Of a DNA stretch of 64,000 nucleotides, positions 27,667 to 35,828 are shown in pieces. Below the pieces are notes generated by a model, which was not told the origin of the DNA, did no database searches, and saw nothing but the letters and a program-made list of their open reading frames with translations. Every line of letters starts with the position of its first letter. Position 1 is the first letter of the stretch. The position numbers and the translations under genes are program-made. Origin of the DNA: Aliagarivorans marinus DSM 23064 (GTDB taxonomy: Bacteria > Pseudomonadota > Gammaproteobacteria > Enterobacterales > Celerinatantimonadaceae); NCBI RefSeq assembly GCF_000429485.1, contig NZ_KE386908.1:62001-126000 (forward strand). Direction: 5' to 3'.

Positions 27667-28854
27667 ATGACGAATAGTGGTGTAAAGCTAACCGTGGTTC
27701 CCGTTAACCAGCTACAGGTGGGCATGCTTGTGGTCGGCATTGCGGAGCAATCCGGTAAAGCCTCGTTGTCCCAGTCTGGTCGCATCTCCAGCACCCAGCA
27801 GATTGCCTTACTGCAAAAAAAAGGTATTAGGAAAGTCAAAGTTCAACTCGATTCTCCCCACCGGTTTTCTAGCGAGCCTGAAGAGCTGGAAGAGAAGAAG
27901 CTACCTGAATCCCCCCCGCAGCCAGAGCCGCCCACCGAAGGCACTAAAGTTAAGGCTATCTTCAACGAAGCAAAATCGCTGCAAGGTAAGTACTTTGAGC
28001 AGTTGCGCCAGGGTGAGCCCATCGATATCCGGCCGATGGAGAAGGCCGCTGGTGCGTTAATCGACTCATTGGATAACAACAGCGATGCCCTGTTGTGCCT
28101 GGCCAAGATCCGCGCCAAAGACCGTTATCTGATGGAGCACTCGCTGAATGTTGGGATGCTATTAGCGTATTTTGGCCGCTCGTTGGGGATGGATAAGCAG
28201 GTACAGCGTCAGTTGTTGATTGGCGGCATGCTCCACGACATTGGTAAGATCATGACCCCCGACGAGGTGCTGCATAAAGCTGGCCGCCTAGATGATGCTG
28301 AGCTGACGATCATGCGCGAGCACGTTGTCCACTCCAAAGAGATCCTAAGTAAACAGCGCGGCTTCAGTGAGATTATGATTGAGGTGGCCAGCAACCACCA
28401 TGAAAGGCTGGATGGCAGCGGCTACCCCTTGGGCCTTAAAGGTAATCAACTGAGCGTATATTCGCGTATGGCGCTGATTGTGGACTGCTACGATGCCTTA
28501 ACCGCCGACCGTGTCTATAAAAGTGGTATGACGCCAACCGAGGCATTTCGGACCTTACTCGGTGGCGCAGGCACCCAATGTGACAAGGTGCTGCTGGAGA
28601 AGTTTATCCGCTGCATCGGTGTGTATCCGGTAGGGACCATGGTGAAGCTTAAATCGGATCATTTGGCGGTGGTGATACAGCGTAACGAGATGAAGCCACT
28701 GCGACCCAAGGTTAAGCAGGTGTTCGACCTGGCCACGGATGCGCAGTGTCCCTTTAAGCTGATCGATCTAAATGGCTCTGAGGAAGAGGAGATTCTCCAG
28801 GCTGTGTCAGCGCGGGACTATGGTTTGGTGATTGATGATTTTATGGAGCGTTAG
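27667..28854 (+). CDS. HD-GYP cyclic-di-GMP phosphodiesterase
   Basis: A 395-residue cytosolic protein. The N-terminal about 100 residues form a DUF3391-like domain (VPVNQLQVGMLVVG, KKGIRKVKVQLD), then a Glu/Pro-rich linker, then an HD-GYP domain with HSLNVG, the metal-binding HDIGK, HHERLDGSGYP (the GYP motif intact) and DCYDALTADRVYK. Hydrolysis of c-di-GMP is expected. It is probably co-transcribed with the GAF gene. The C-terminal 60 residues extend beyond the HD-GYP core and may be a partner-binding tail. A long hairpin follows the stop. Confidence 0.93.
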   Translation: MTNSGVKLTVVPVNQLQVGMLVVGIAEQSGKASLSQSGRISSTQQIALLQKKGIRKVKVQLDSPHRFSSEPEELEEKKLPESPPQPEPPTEGTKVKAIFNEAKSLQGKYFEQLRQGEPIDIRPMEKAAGALIDSLDNNSDALLCLAKIRAKDRYLMEHSLNVGMLLAYFGRSLGMDKQVQRQLLIGGMLHDIGKIMTPDEVLHKAGRLDDAELTIMREHVVHSKEILSKQRGFSEIMIEVASNHHERLDGSGYPLGLKGNQLSVYSRMALIVDCYDALTADRVYKSGMTPTEAFRTLLGGAGTQCDKVLLEKFIRCIGVYPVGTMVKLKSDHLAVVIQRNEMKPLRPKVKQVFDLATDAQCPFKLIDLNGSEEEEILQAVSARDYGLVIDDFMER

Positions 28855-28863
28855 TTATCGATT

Positions 28864-28894
28864 AACAAGACGAGAGGCAAGCTCTCGTCTTGTT
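28864..28894. terminator. bidirectional terminator hairpin
   Basis: A 13-bp perfect stem AACAAGACGAGAG/CTCTCGTCTTGTT with loop GCAAG lies between two convergent genes. T-tracts on either side are weak, so efficiency is uncertain. Confidence 0.65.
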
Positions 28895-28925
28895 AGTGCT
28901 TATTGCTTGTCGTATTGTTTAGCGT

Positions 28926-29387
28926 TTAGTGCTGATGCTTATGATGTTGCATGCCCGCTGCCACTTTCTTGATTGGCGCACTAATCTGTTGGCTTGAGCC
29001 ATCGCTAAACTGCAGTTCCAACTTCAGGCTGTCTCCTTCCACTAAAGGCTTTTCCAAACCGAACAGCATCACATGTAAGCCACCGGGTTTGAGCATCACT
29101 TCGCCATTGCCAGGCAGGTCTATCGCATCGACTTGGCGCATCATCATAATATCGCCCTCTTGCACCATGGTGTGCAGCTCTACCTTGCTGGCTTGTTGGG
29201 TGGTTGCGCTGACTAAGCTGAGCGAAGACGCGGCATCATTTTTAATATGCATAAAGGCGGCAGAGGTAGTCACGCCCGGAGGGGTAGCGCGTACATAGGG
29301 ATGAGCAATAATGATCTCGGCGAAGGCGGGAATGCTGAGCAGGCCAAGCTGGCTAAGCAACAGCGAGATGAATAACGTCCGTGTCAT
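28926..29387 (-). CDS. PCuAC periplasmic copper chaperone
   Basis: A 153-residue exported protein (signal peptide ending IPAFA, about residue 23) of the PCuAC family, which loads Cu(I) into cytochrome oxidase assembly. The metal motif is exact: His72, ten residues, Met83, 21 residues, His105-x-Met107 (LHTM...MMM...GLHVM). A His-rich C-terminus (MQHHKHQH) may add a second metal site. It is the last gene of the copper cassette, 22 bases after the SCO1 gene. Confidence 0.93.
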   Translation of the reverse strand: MTRTLFISLLLSQLGLLSIPAFAEIIIAHPYVRATPPGVTTSAAFMHIKNDAASSLSLVSATTQQASKVELHTMVQEGDIMMMRQVDAIDLPGNGEVMLKPGGLHVMLFGLEKPLVEGDSLKLELQFSDGSSQQISAPIKKVAAGMQHHKHQH

Positions 29388-29409
29388 AGGTATCTCCGGT
29401 GAAAAGTGT

Positions 29410-30024
29410 TTAGTTGTCTATGTGAGCGATGATCGCATCAACCAAGGGCTGGGGATCCAAGGTATGGGGAATGCGCTCCAGCAGGCGACCCTGTCCGTCA
29501 AGTAGGTAGAAAAACGAGCTGTGATCCACGCTGTATTCCATCGCCGAGTCAGGCGTGTCGACATACTTGTAATACACCCCAAGCTGCTGGCTCAAACCCA
29601 GCAACTGGCCCTCATGTGGAGTCAGGCCAACGATGTTGGGATGAAAGTATCCCGCATACACAGTACTTTTCTCTGGGGTATCCCGTTTGGGGTCGAGGGT
29701 GATAAACAGGCCTTGCACGGCGGCAAGCTGCTGCGGGCTCAAGGCGTTAAAGGCTCCGGATAACATCGCTAAAGAGGTGGGGCAAACATCCGGGCAATGG
29801 GTAAAGCCAAAGTAGGCGATATACAGAGCTTGCGTAGGCTGAAGGCCACTAAAGCGACCATCGCTACTGGTGATGTTAAGTAGCTCAGCGGGCACCTGAA
29901 TGGGCGCTGTTGAAGCGGGCGCAGTAGCTATTGGTGCTGGCTCATCGGGGGCAAAAAAGCGAAAGCTGGCGAAGCCCAGCGCGAAACTTATCAGGATCGT
30001 CACGACCCACTGCCACGTCTTCAT
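29410..30024 (-). CDS. SCO1/SenC-family copper metallochaperone
   Basis: A 204-residue membrane-anchored thioredoxin-fold protein (membrane segment about 7-24) that delivers copper to the CuA site of cytochrome c oxidase or keeps its cysteines reduced. The copper ligands are Cys77 and Cys81 (FTHCPDVCPTSL) and His168 (YSVDHSSFFYL). FITLDPKRDTPE is conserved. Its start overlaps the stop of the upstream FixH-like gene by 4 bases, and PCuAC follows. Confidence 0.95.
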   Translation of the reverse strand: MKTWQWVVTILISFALGFASFRFFAPDEPAPIATAPASTAPIQVPAELLNITSSDGRFSGLQPTQALYIAYFGFTHCPDVCPTSLAMLSGAFNALSPQQLAAVQGLFITLDPKRDTPEKSTVYAGYFHPNIVGLTPHEGQLLGLSQQLGVYYKYVDTPDSAMEYSVDHSSFFYLLDGQGRLLERIPHTLDPQPLVDAIIAHIDN

Positions 30025-30473
30025 TGACTGTTTACCTCAAAGCCTAATTGAATGGGATGTTGTGGATCGTTGGATTGAATGCGTACCAACCAGCGCATCT
30101 CTCCCGATGTGCAGTAAGGCAGTAACACCTCACTGTGATAGCGGCCATGTTCATCGGCCTGCAGGGTTTGATTGATCTCGCCCATAAACATATCGATGCC
30201 GGCAATGGTCATGGTTATCTCTGGCGCAAACTCGCTGCTGGTTTGGATATCTATCGGATGCAGTTGCATCGAGGCCAACTCGCGTCCTGGCAGCGATACC
30301 TGCCATTGTTGCTGCTCGATCTGCCAGCTGCAGCTGCCTTGAGCATCCAGCTCACAAGCGTGATAAACCTGCGTCGGCGATGAGCGAACAAACTGCTGAA
30401 CGAGGAAACCGCTCGCCAGACCCAATACGGCCACTGCAGCTGCACAAAGCAGTAATTTGGGGGATAAAGTCAC
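30021..30473 (-). CDS. FixH/YtkA-like membrane-anchored protein
   Basis: A 150-residue protein with one N-terminal membrane segment (LLLCAAAVAVLGLASGFLV, about 6-24) and a small periplasmic beta domain. The stretch TIAGIDMFMGE, then GRYHSEVLLPYCTSGEMRWLVRI, resembles FixH/YtkA-type domains that carry Met-rich metal-binding loops, but similarity is only by eye. Translational coupling to SCO1 points to copper delivery or oxidase assembly. It could equally be described as an unknown gene of the SCO operon. Confidence 0.6.
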   Translation of the reverse strand: MTLSPKLLLCAAAVAVLGLASGFLVQQFVRSSPTQVYHACELDAQGSCSWQIEQQQWQVSLPGRELASMQLHPIDIQTSSEFAPEITMTIAGIDMFMGEINQTLQADEHGRYHSEVLLPYCTSGEMRWLVRIQSNDPQHPIQLGFEVNSQ

Positions 30474-30594
30474 AGCAAGTACTTAAGTATTTAACGACTT
30501 GGCAACTAATTTACAGCGCTTTGATTACCCGGGCAAGGCGTGCGAACTGGAAAGGTGAAGCGCAACAGAATCATACTGTTGCAGTGGCAGGCAA

Positions 30595-30616
30595 GGGCAA
30601 GCAGATGCGCTTGCCC
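30595..30616 (-). terminator. hairpin after satP
   Basis: An 8-bp stem GGGCAAGC/GCTTGCCC begins 12 bases after the satP stop. A second 7-bp hairpin (30562-30582) follows downstream. Neither has a T-run on the minus strand. Confidence 0.35.
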
Positions 30617-30627
30617 AAGGCGAGCAA

Positions 30628-31221
30628 TTAAGCTGCTGCAGCCAGTTTTAGCTCTGGCTTTTTACGGTCGATAGGCAGGATCACACGGCCGTATTCGTTG
30701 TTCAGTACCTGTGCCATACCGAAGTAGATAGCAGACAGGCCACAGAAGATACCTTCCCAACCAGCAATGGTGCCGATCAGCTCGTTGCCGGTGAAATCAC
30801 GGATCGCCAACAGGAAGAACAGGATGGTCAGGCTGCCGAATACCACTTGCTTGGCAACCGGGTAGCGCAGTGAGCCAACAAACATAAAGGCGGTGAACAG
30901 GCCCCACATCGCCAGGAACCAGCCCATGTAAGCATGCGGGCTAGCTTCTGCCAGGCCCATCTTGGGCATGACCAATAGGCCAACAAAGGTCAGCCAGAAC
31001 AGGCCGTAAGAAGTAAACGCGGTGGTACCGAAGGTATCGCCACGCTTAAAGCACATGATGCCAACAATTACCTGTGCCAAGCCACCGTAGAACAGACCCA
31101 TTGATAAGATCATGGCATCGATTGGGAAGAATCCCGCGTTGTGGATGTTGAGCAGTACGGTGGTCATACCGAAGCCCATCAGGCCCAGCGGTGCTGGATT
31201 GGCAGTGGTTTGGCTTGTCAT
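30628..31221 (-). CDS. satP: acetate/succinate transporter of the GPR1/FUN34/YaaH family
   Basis: A 197-residue inner-membrane protein with six hydrophobic segments. The family signature [18 protein letters not shown] is at the N-terminus, then [15 protein letters not shown] and [11 protein letters not shown]. Members such as E. coli SatP take up acetate and succinate with protons. The C-terminus is short and basic. It is monocistronic. Confidence 0.93.
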   Translation of the reverse strand: MTSQTTANPAPLGLMGFGMTTVLLNIHNAGFFPIDAMILSMGLFYGGLAQVIVGIMCFKRGDTFGTTAFTSYGLFWLTFVGLLVMPKMGLAEASPHAYMGWFLAMWGLFTAFMFVGSLRYPVAKQVVFGSLTILFFLLAIRDFTGNELIGTIAGWEGIFCGLSAIYFGMAQVLNNEYGRVILPIDRKKPELKLAAAA

Positions 31222-31410
31222 GTAACAGTGATCCTGAATATGCTAAATAAGGACTCCGTAGGCAGGGCGCAGTTATCCTTATCGCAGGCGCCAAAACTGT
31301 GATCCATGTCTACTTTGGAGCGAAATCGCGCGGATATTACCCGAAAGCATTGTCCACCACAATGCCTAAAATTTGACTAGTTGGAATTTGTTCGAAAAGG
31401 AGAGCAAGCC

Positions 31411-31755
31411 ATGCCCCATTGCCTGATTGAATATGCCAGTGAACTGGAAGAAACGCTGGATGTTCAAGCGCTGGTTCACGCGGTCTATCGCTGTGCCAAA
31501 GACAGCCAGCTGTTTGCTGAAGGAACAGTAAAAGTCAGGGCTAGCAGTTTTGCCTACTACCAAACCGATTTTGCCGACCCAAGCTTTGTGCATCTGCGCA
31601 TCCACCTGTTCCCGGGGCGCAGTGCAGAGCAAAAACAACGCTTGAGCGGCGCTATGCTGACAGCCTTGGAAGCGCAAGCACCCAAGATCCAGCAACTCTC
31701 GGTAGAGCTACTGGATATCGATACTAGCTGTTATAGCAAGCGGATCCTCGATTAA
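31411..31755 (+). CDS. 5-carboxymethyl-2-hydroxymuconate isomerase (CHMI) family protein
   Basis: A 114-residue tautomerase-superfamily protein. The start at MPHCLIEYASELE puts the catalytic Pro directly after Met, as the family requires, and AAAGGAGA is at good spacing; the longer frame begins ten codons earlier and is rejected. The C-terminal LSVELLDIDTSCYSKR is typical of CHMI/HpaF-like proteins. No other homoprotocatechuate-degradation gene is nearby, so the real substrate is unknown. Its last 4 bases overlap the convergent hydrolase. Confidence 0.85.
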   Translation: MPHCLIEYASELEETLDVQALVHAVYRCAKDSQLFAEGTVKVRASSFAYYQTDFADPSFVHLRIHLFPGRSAEQKQRLSGAMLTALEAQAPKIQQLSVELLDIDTSCYSKRILD

Positions 31756-32729
31756 TCGAGCTTGTCGAGCAAGGCAAGGCGGGCGAGCACTAACTGTTTC
31801 AGTTCGCCCTGTTCGCGGATAAAGCGCAGCACACCAATACTGCAGCTGAACATGTCCTCCCCCATTGCCGCCAGTGGCAGCTCCATCATCTGACCGTCTT
31901 GGTCCTGACAGTGCAGCTCCAAGCGTCCACCTTGATGGATGGTGACAAAGTCATCCTCACTGCCATAGCGCCCTTGATACTCGTGCATGTCGGCAATCAC
32001 CGGCTCGCTATCTGCAACCGAGGATTGCTGCTGCTCCAGCAGCCATGCCCAAAAGGCGGGAGAGTCGTAGACTGGCTCCCAGGAAGGGTGGGCAATCTGC
32101 GGGTATTGGATGTAGTTGAGGGTGGCCTCTCTTGGCAACTGTCCCAAGGTATCAAACAACTCTTGAGAGAATTTGGCGGGCACCACATCGTCGAGCAGGC
32201 CATGGGCTAGGTAAATGGGCAGCTGATTGAGGCGTTTGTATAGGGTGGCGCAGATCGGTCGGGCATCCAACTGCATCGACCAAGGAGCCAGCAAGTTGGG
32301 ATCGCCACCGGCAATGGGAGCGAGGGCAGCGAAGCGCTGTGGGGAACGCAGCGCCCAGTTAAGTGCGCCAAAGCCGCCCATACTCAGGCCCGTGAGGTAG
32401 ACCCGTTTAGGGTTGATGGGGTGGCGTGCCATCAGTTTGTCTAACAGGCTCTCTAGCTCATCCAGCTCCCAGCCCATGCGTCCTTCCGGTACGTGCGGGG
32501 TTAGGGTGAATGCGGCCAGCTGATGGCGCTGCTGATAACGCAGTGGCCCAAAGTCTTCAAGATGGCTGATATCGCCGCCAATCTCGCCACGGCCGTGCAG
32601 AAATACCACCATGGGCCAACCGTCGGCCGGTTGATAGCCTAAGGGCTCAGACAATAGGTAGCGATAGGATTGGGCACCAAGGTGCAGGTGCTGAGAAGAG
32701 TGAAGCTGAAATTCTGCAGGCATGGGCAT
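31752..32729 (-). CDS. alpha/beta hydrolase with C-terminal extra domain
   Basis: A 325-residue serine hydrolase of the phospholipase/carboxylesterase or dienelactone-hydrolase-like group. The oxyanion segment is VVFLHGRGE, the nucleophile elbow GLSMGGFGAL, the Asp region HGLLDDVVP and the catalytic His in YPQIAHPSW. Beyond about residue 240 there is an 80-residue beta-rich tail (MHEYQGRYGSEDDFVTIHQGG) not needed for the fold. No signal peptide. Substrate unknown. Confidence 0.8.
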   Translation of the reverse strand: MPMPAEFQLHSSQHLHLGAQSYRYLLSEPLGYQPADGWPMVVFLHGRGEIGGDISHLEDFGPLRYQQRHQLAAFTLTPHVPEGRMGWELDELESLLDKLMARHPINPKRVYLTGLSMGGFGALNWALRSPQRFAALAPIAGGDPNLLAPWSMQLDARPICATLYKRLNQLPIYLAHGLLDDVVPAKFSQELFDTLGQLPREATLNYIQYPQIAHPSWEPVYDSPAFWAWLLEQQQSSVADSEPVIADMHEYQGRYGSEDDFVTIHQGGRLELHCQDQDGQMMELPLAAMGEDMFSCSIGVLRFIREQGELKQLVLARLALLDKLD

Positions 32730-32776
32730 TTCTCCAACACGCCTGCATTATTCACTGTTTGGGCTTAAGGCAGGCC

Positions 32777-33496
32777 TTAGAAATAGAGTCTGATTACTGA
32801 TTCAGTCACACATGCCGGGCGACGGCAACCCTCGATCTCCACTTTCATCTCTTTTACTAGCTCCAGACCACGTTTTATGGGGGTCACACTAAGTAATTTT
32901 GTGCGCGCTCGCACGTTGTTCCCGACTTTAAGTGGATAAGGGAAACGCACCTGATTCAGCCCATAGTTCACCACCATTTTAGCGTTGGGGTGCTGTGGCT
33001 GCTCAGGATTGACGCTGTCGCTCAGATAAGGGATCAGCGATAGGGTCAGGAAGCCATGGGCAATGGTGGTCTTAAAGGGGGATTCGCTGGCGGCACGCTC
33101 AGGATCGGTGTGTACCCACTGATGATCCATGGTCACGTTAGCAAACTCGTTGATGCGCTTTTGATCCAAGTGCAGCCATTCGCCCACGTGGATCTCTTCG
33201 CCCACCTGTGGCAACAGCGTGTCGTACTCCGCTTGCGCTTCTGCGCTCAACTCAATAGCGGGCTTCGCAGGCTCTACTGCGATAGCTTGTTCGGCATCGC
33301 TGCCGTTCACTGCGCTGGTGGCTTGGCCATTGCTCACCAAGCTCTCGCGAACCTGACTCGCCAGTTGAGTCTGATTCGCCTTATTCAGGAATTCCATCCA
33401 GTAGTCACGCAGTGATGGTGAAAGCCAGTCCTTTAGCTCCAGAGGATTGTTCGCCAAGATTTCGCGCTTGGTCTTGATAAAATCGACTACTTTCAT
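32777..33496 (-). CDS. MaoC-like hydratase-domain protein
   Basis: A 239-residue protein. Residues about 95-225 form a MaoC hot-dog domain with HVGEWLHLDQKRINEFANVT, DHQWVHTDPERA and FKTTIAHGFLTLSLIPYL; the Asp and His of the (R)-specific enoyl-CoA hydratase site are present. The first about 90 residues (VVDFIKTKREILANNPLELKDWLSPSLRDYWMEF) are an extra, partly low-complexity helical region faintly reminiscent of phasin-type sequence. A role in beta-oxidation or polyhydroxyalkanoate metabolism is possible, but no PHA gene is close. Confidence 0.8.
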   Translation of the reverse strand: MKVVDFIKTKREILANNPLELKDWLSPSLRDYWMEFLNKANQTQLASQVRESLVSNGQATSAVNGSDAEQAIAVEPAKPAIELSAEAQAEYDTLLPQVGEEIHVGEWLHLDQKRINEFANVTMDHQWVHTDPERAASESPFKTTIAHGFLTLSLIPYLSDSVNPEQPQHPNAKMVVNYGLNQVRFPYPLKVGNNVRARTKLLSVTPIKRGLELVKEMKVEIEGCRRPACVTESVIRLYF

Positions 33497-33972
33497 CGTT
33501 TAACCCATATGGATACAGTGGCGGCGCATTCTAAAGGAAAGCTCCGACCAGTTAAATAGCCTAGCACTATTTAATCGTGCAAAAAAACGTCAGCGATAAG
33601 TGGGATTTATCTCACACTATTGCAATTAGCTCCAGCGTAAACAACCAATTAGTGCTTTTTGAGCGGGTTATTCTGCTTGATCTTGTTGCCTCTTTTCGAG
33701 GAAAAGCGGAATTTGCAGCTTGATCATAAGCTGTTGAATTACGCTGGTTTCTACTAAGCCGAAATCTACGCAGGCATCGTGCCCATTGATTCGACCAGAC
33801 AGCTAAATGTTGGCTGGCGTGCTCCAACCGTCCGATTTACTGACTTTCTTGAGGTAATCTTGCTGAAACTAGGAGGGGGCGCCGAGCTGAGACTGCGGCG
33901 ATGTGTATTTGCGAACAGTAGGGCAAGTCGAGGCTTACCCTGCTGTTCGCAGCATAAGCCTCGAGTGCCATA
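33497..33972. other. 476-base stretch without a convincing gene
   Basis: Only short, overlapping frames with no ribosome-binding site or family resemblance occur here. The left part is AT-richer than its surroundings and should hold the promoter of the MaoC-domain gene (minus strand). The right end holds the complex inverted repeat next to the condensin-like operon. The middle shows no structure I can name. Confidence 0.6.
33911..33964 (-). repeat. two mutually exclusive hairpins at the 3' end of the condensin-like operon
   Basis: Hairpin A pairs 33911-33927 with 33934-33950 (GCGAACAG/CTGTTCGC at the base, one mismatch in about 17 pairs). Hairpin B pairs TCGAGGCTTA (33928-33937) with TAAGCCTCGA (33955-33964). 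They share bases and cannot form together. No T-run follows on either strand, so this may be a REP-like element, an mRNA-stabilising end or a processing site rather than a plain terminator. Confidence 0.5.
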
Positions 33973-35184
33973 TCAGCGCACCGCCACGGTAATGTCGGTC
34001 ACGATCCGGTTACCGGTAAACTGTCCATAGTCTTCTTCGTGATGCTCCAAACTAAAGTACTGGCGCTGTTCGTCGGGTAGGGCGTGGTAGCTACCCCATA
34101 CCTGATACAGCCACACTTCGGCTGGCCATGTCAGCTCATTCTGCTCCAGATAATCCAAGGCGCTCAGCTGTTGCAGGCTATCGAAGCTGGAGACGAGGTA
34201 GTCTTCCACATCACGCTTGATCTGCTGCTCACTCAGGGCGAACTCTTCGCTGGCTTCCAGGCTTAGCTCGCTGGAGGCTTCCGGCTCGTGTTGATTGTGC
34301 CGGCGCGGCTTAAGCTTGCTGGCCAAACTCAGCAGCGGCTGCTCATGGTCCTGATGACGAATATCTACCGCTGCCGGGCGAATACAGGCTGGCGGTTGAT
34401 TCAGCAGATCAGGTAGCTGGCTTTGTAGCGTCCAGTCCTTCGGCTGGTAATCGGGCTGGCGCTCGCAGTGGAGGGCAAAGCCCTTGAGCAAGCGCGCCTT
34501 GCCGCGCAGTTCGCGGAAGCGGCCTAGCAGCGCCAGTAGGCGCGACTGCACCACGGCCAGCTCTTGGGTACACTCTTCCACCGCTACCGCTAAGTGCAGC
34601 ACCAGCAAGCGGCGCAGCTCGCGAATATCGCCGGCGGTTTGGCTGAGCGATTCAAAGCTAAGCAGCGACAGGCTGTCGAGCAGTTCTTTGACTTGTTGCT
34701 GGGCCAGTTGGTTTTCGCGGATCTTGGCGCTGAGGCTGGCCACATAGCCAAACTCGTTGTTGATCCGGCTCCAAAGCGCTCGGGTGCTGTGGCGCAGGCT
34801 CTCGGTTAGCTGGTAGGTATGCTGGGTCAGATCCTGCAAGTAGGCATCGGCGGCGGCCAGATCGCCTTGGTGGCGCGCCTCTTTATAGTGGCTGGCCAGA
34901 GTTTTCAGGCTGTTTAAGCGGGTGCCAACGTTGGCATCAATCTCGCGGTTACGGATATCGCTGAGCGCTTCTTCCAGCAGGCTGCGCAGGTTGGAGCTAA
35001 GCATCAACGGGCTATCCGCGTCAGGTCGAAACACCAAGCCGGCTTGCAGCAGCGCTTGGGCCTGCTTGGCGTCCAGCTCGGCTTCGTTTAGTTGGCCATT
35101 GGCATAGCCTTCAATTAGCGCCTCGCTGTTGCGATCCAACAGCTTAAACAGGCGCTTACCAGCTTTTAGCAGGTTGGGGTTCAC
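33973..35184 (-). CDS. kleisin/MukF-like subunit of an SMC-like operon
   Basis: A 403-residue, almost entirely helical protein. The N-terminal about 85 residues look like a winged helix (KLLDRNSEALIEGYANGQ). A long helical bundle follows (90-240), then a charged linker with Ser/Glu repeats (about 290-320) and a C-terminal segment ending in a small domain (about 325-403). This layout resembles MukF/JetA-type kleisins that bridge an SMC dimer, but I cannot show homology. The start is GTG, overlapping the upstream stop by 4 bases (GTGA), indicating translational coupling. Last gene of a three-gene operon. Confidence 0.6.
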   Translation of the reverse strand: MNPNLLKAGKRLFKLLDRNSEALIEGYANGQLNEAELDAKQAQALLQAGLVFRPDADSPLMLSSNLRSLLEEALSDIRNREIDANVGTRLNSLKTLASHYKEARHQGDLAAADAYLQDLTQHTYQLTESLRHSTRALWSRINNEFGYVASLSAKIRENQLAQQQVKELLDSLSLLSFESLSQTAGDIRELRRLLVLHLAVAVEECTQELAVVQSRLLALLGRFRELRGKARLLKGFALHCERQPDYQPKDWTLQSQLPDLLNQPPACIRPAAVDIRHQDHEQPLLSLASKLKPRRHNQHEPEASSELSLEASEEFALSEQQIKRDVEDYLVSSFDSLQQLSALDYLEQNELTWPAEVWLYQVWGSYHALPDEQRQYFSLEHHEEDYGQFTGNRIVTDITVAVR

Positions 35185-35828
35185 AGCAAGGTCTCCTGCT
35201 GATTGAGTGCATCCATGGCGTGCTGTTCGAGCGCCAGGTCTTCCGCCTCATCGATAAAGCGCAGCAGCTCGTAGAGGTAGTCCAGCTTGGCGGTGGCGGT
35301 GTAGATCAGCCGCTCGGGGTTGGGGCGGATAAAGTAGCCGTGCTCCACCAAGCGCTTGAATACCTGCTTAAGCTGGCCATCCACCGAGTTACTGGTAGAG
35401 CCAAACAGGCGGTATTGAGCCACTTTGGCCAGCTGCTCGCGCAGCGCTGGGGTGTCTTCAATCACGCTCTGTAGTTCGTTGAGGCGTAGTGGATCGCCGG
35501 CCGATAGCGGGGCATCGCTGCCTTGCGCTTCTTGGGCCAGTAGCAGCCATTCCACTAAAGGATGTAGGTGGGTGGCAATCTCTTGGAACTGCGAGCTCAG
35601 CACCCGGTGCTCATCATCGCCCAGCACCTCATAGGCGCAGAAGTAAACTTCGCCGTCGCAGGCGCTGGCCAGGCGACGGTTCAGCGGCGCGAGCTGGTGG
35701 TTGATGGTGGCGCGGTTGGCTTCTAAGCCTAAGTAGCTGAAGGCGTCTTCATCGCTAACGGCGCAGATAAACTGGCCTTGCAGCAGGGCTTCTAATACAC
35801 GGCCATTTTCAGTCATTGCGGCACTCAT
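35181..35828 (-). CDS. MukE-like winged-helix subunit of an SMC-like operon
   Basis: A 215-residue mostly helical protein. The C-terminal half has a recognisable winged-helix pattern (LKQVFKRLVEHGYFIRPN, then LIYTATAKLDYLYELLRFIDEAE). MukE/MksE and JetB proteins have this size and style, and position between an SMC-like ATPase and a kleisin-like protein supports the role. The upstream stop and this start share one base (TAATG). Acts presumably as the KITE-type regulator of the kleisin-SMC ring (inference). Confidence 0.6.
   Translation of the reverse strand: MSAAMTENGRVLEALLQGQFICAVSDEDAFSYLGLEANRATINHQLAPLNRRLASACDGEVYFCAYEVLGDDEHRVLSSQFQEIATHLHPLVEWLLLAQEAQGSDAPLSAGDPLRLNELQSVIEDTPALREQLAKVAQYRLFGSTSNSVDGQLKQVFKRLVEHGYFIRPNPERLIYTATAKLDYLYELLRFIDEAEDLALEQHAMDALNQQETLL

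Noticed and set aside
33612-34030. Two short frames in the 476-base gap beside the SMC-like operon, considered as a missing fourth subunit or JetD fragment
   Set aside because: They are 71-83 codons, on opposite strands, one overlapping the operon's last gene, without ribosome-binding sites and without Toprim-like motifs.
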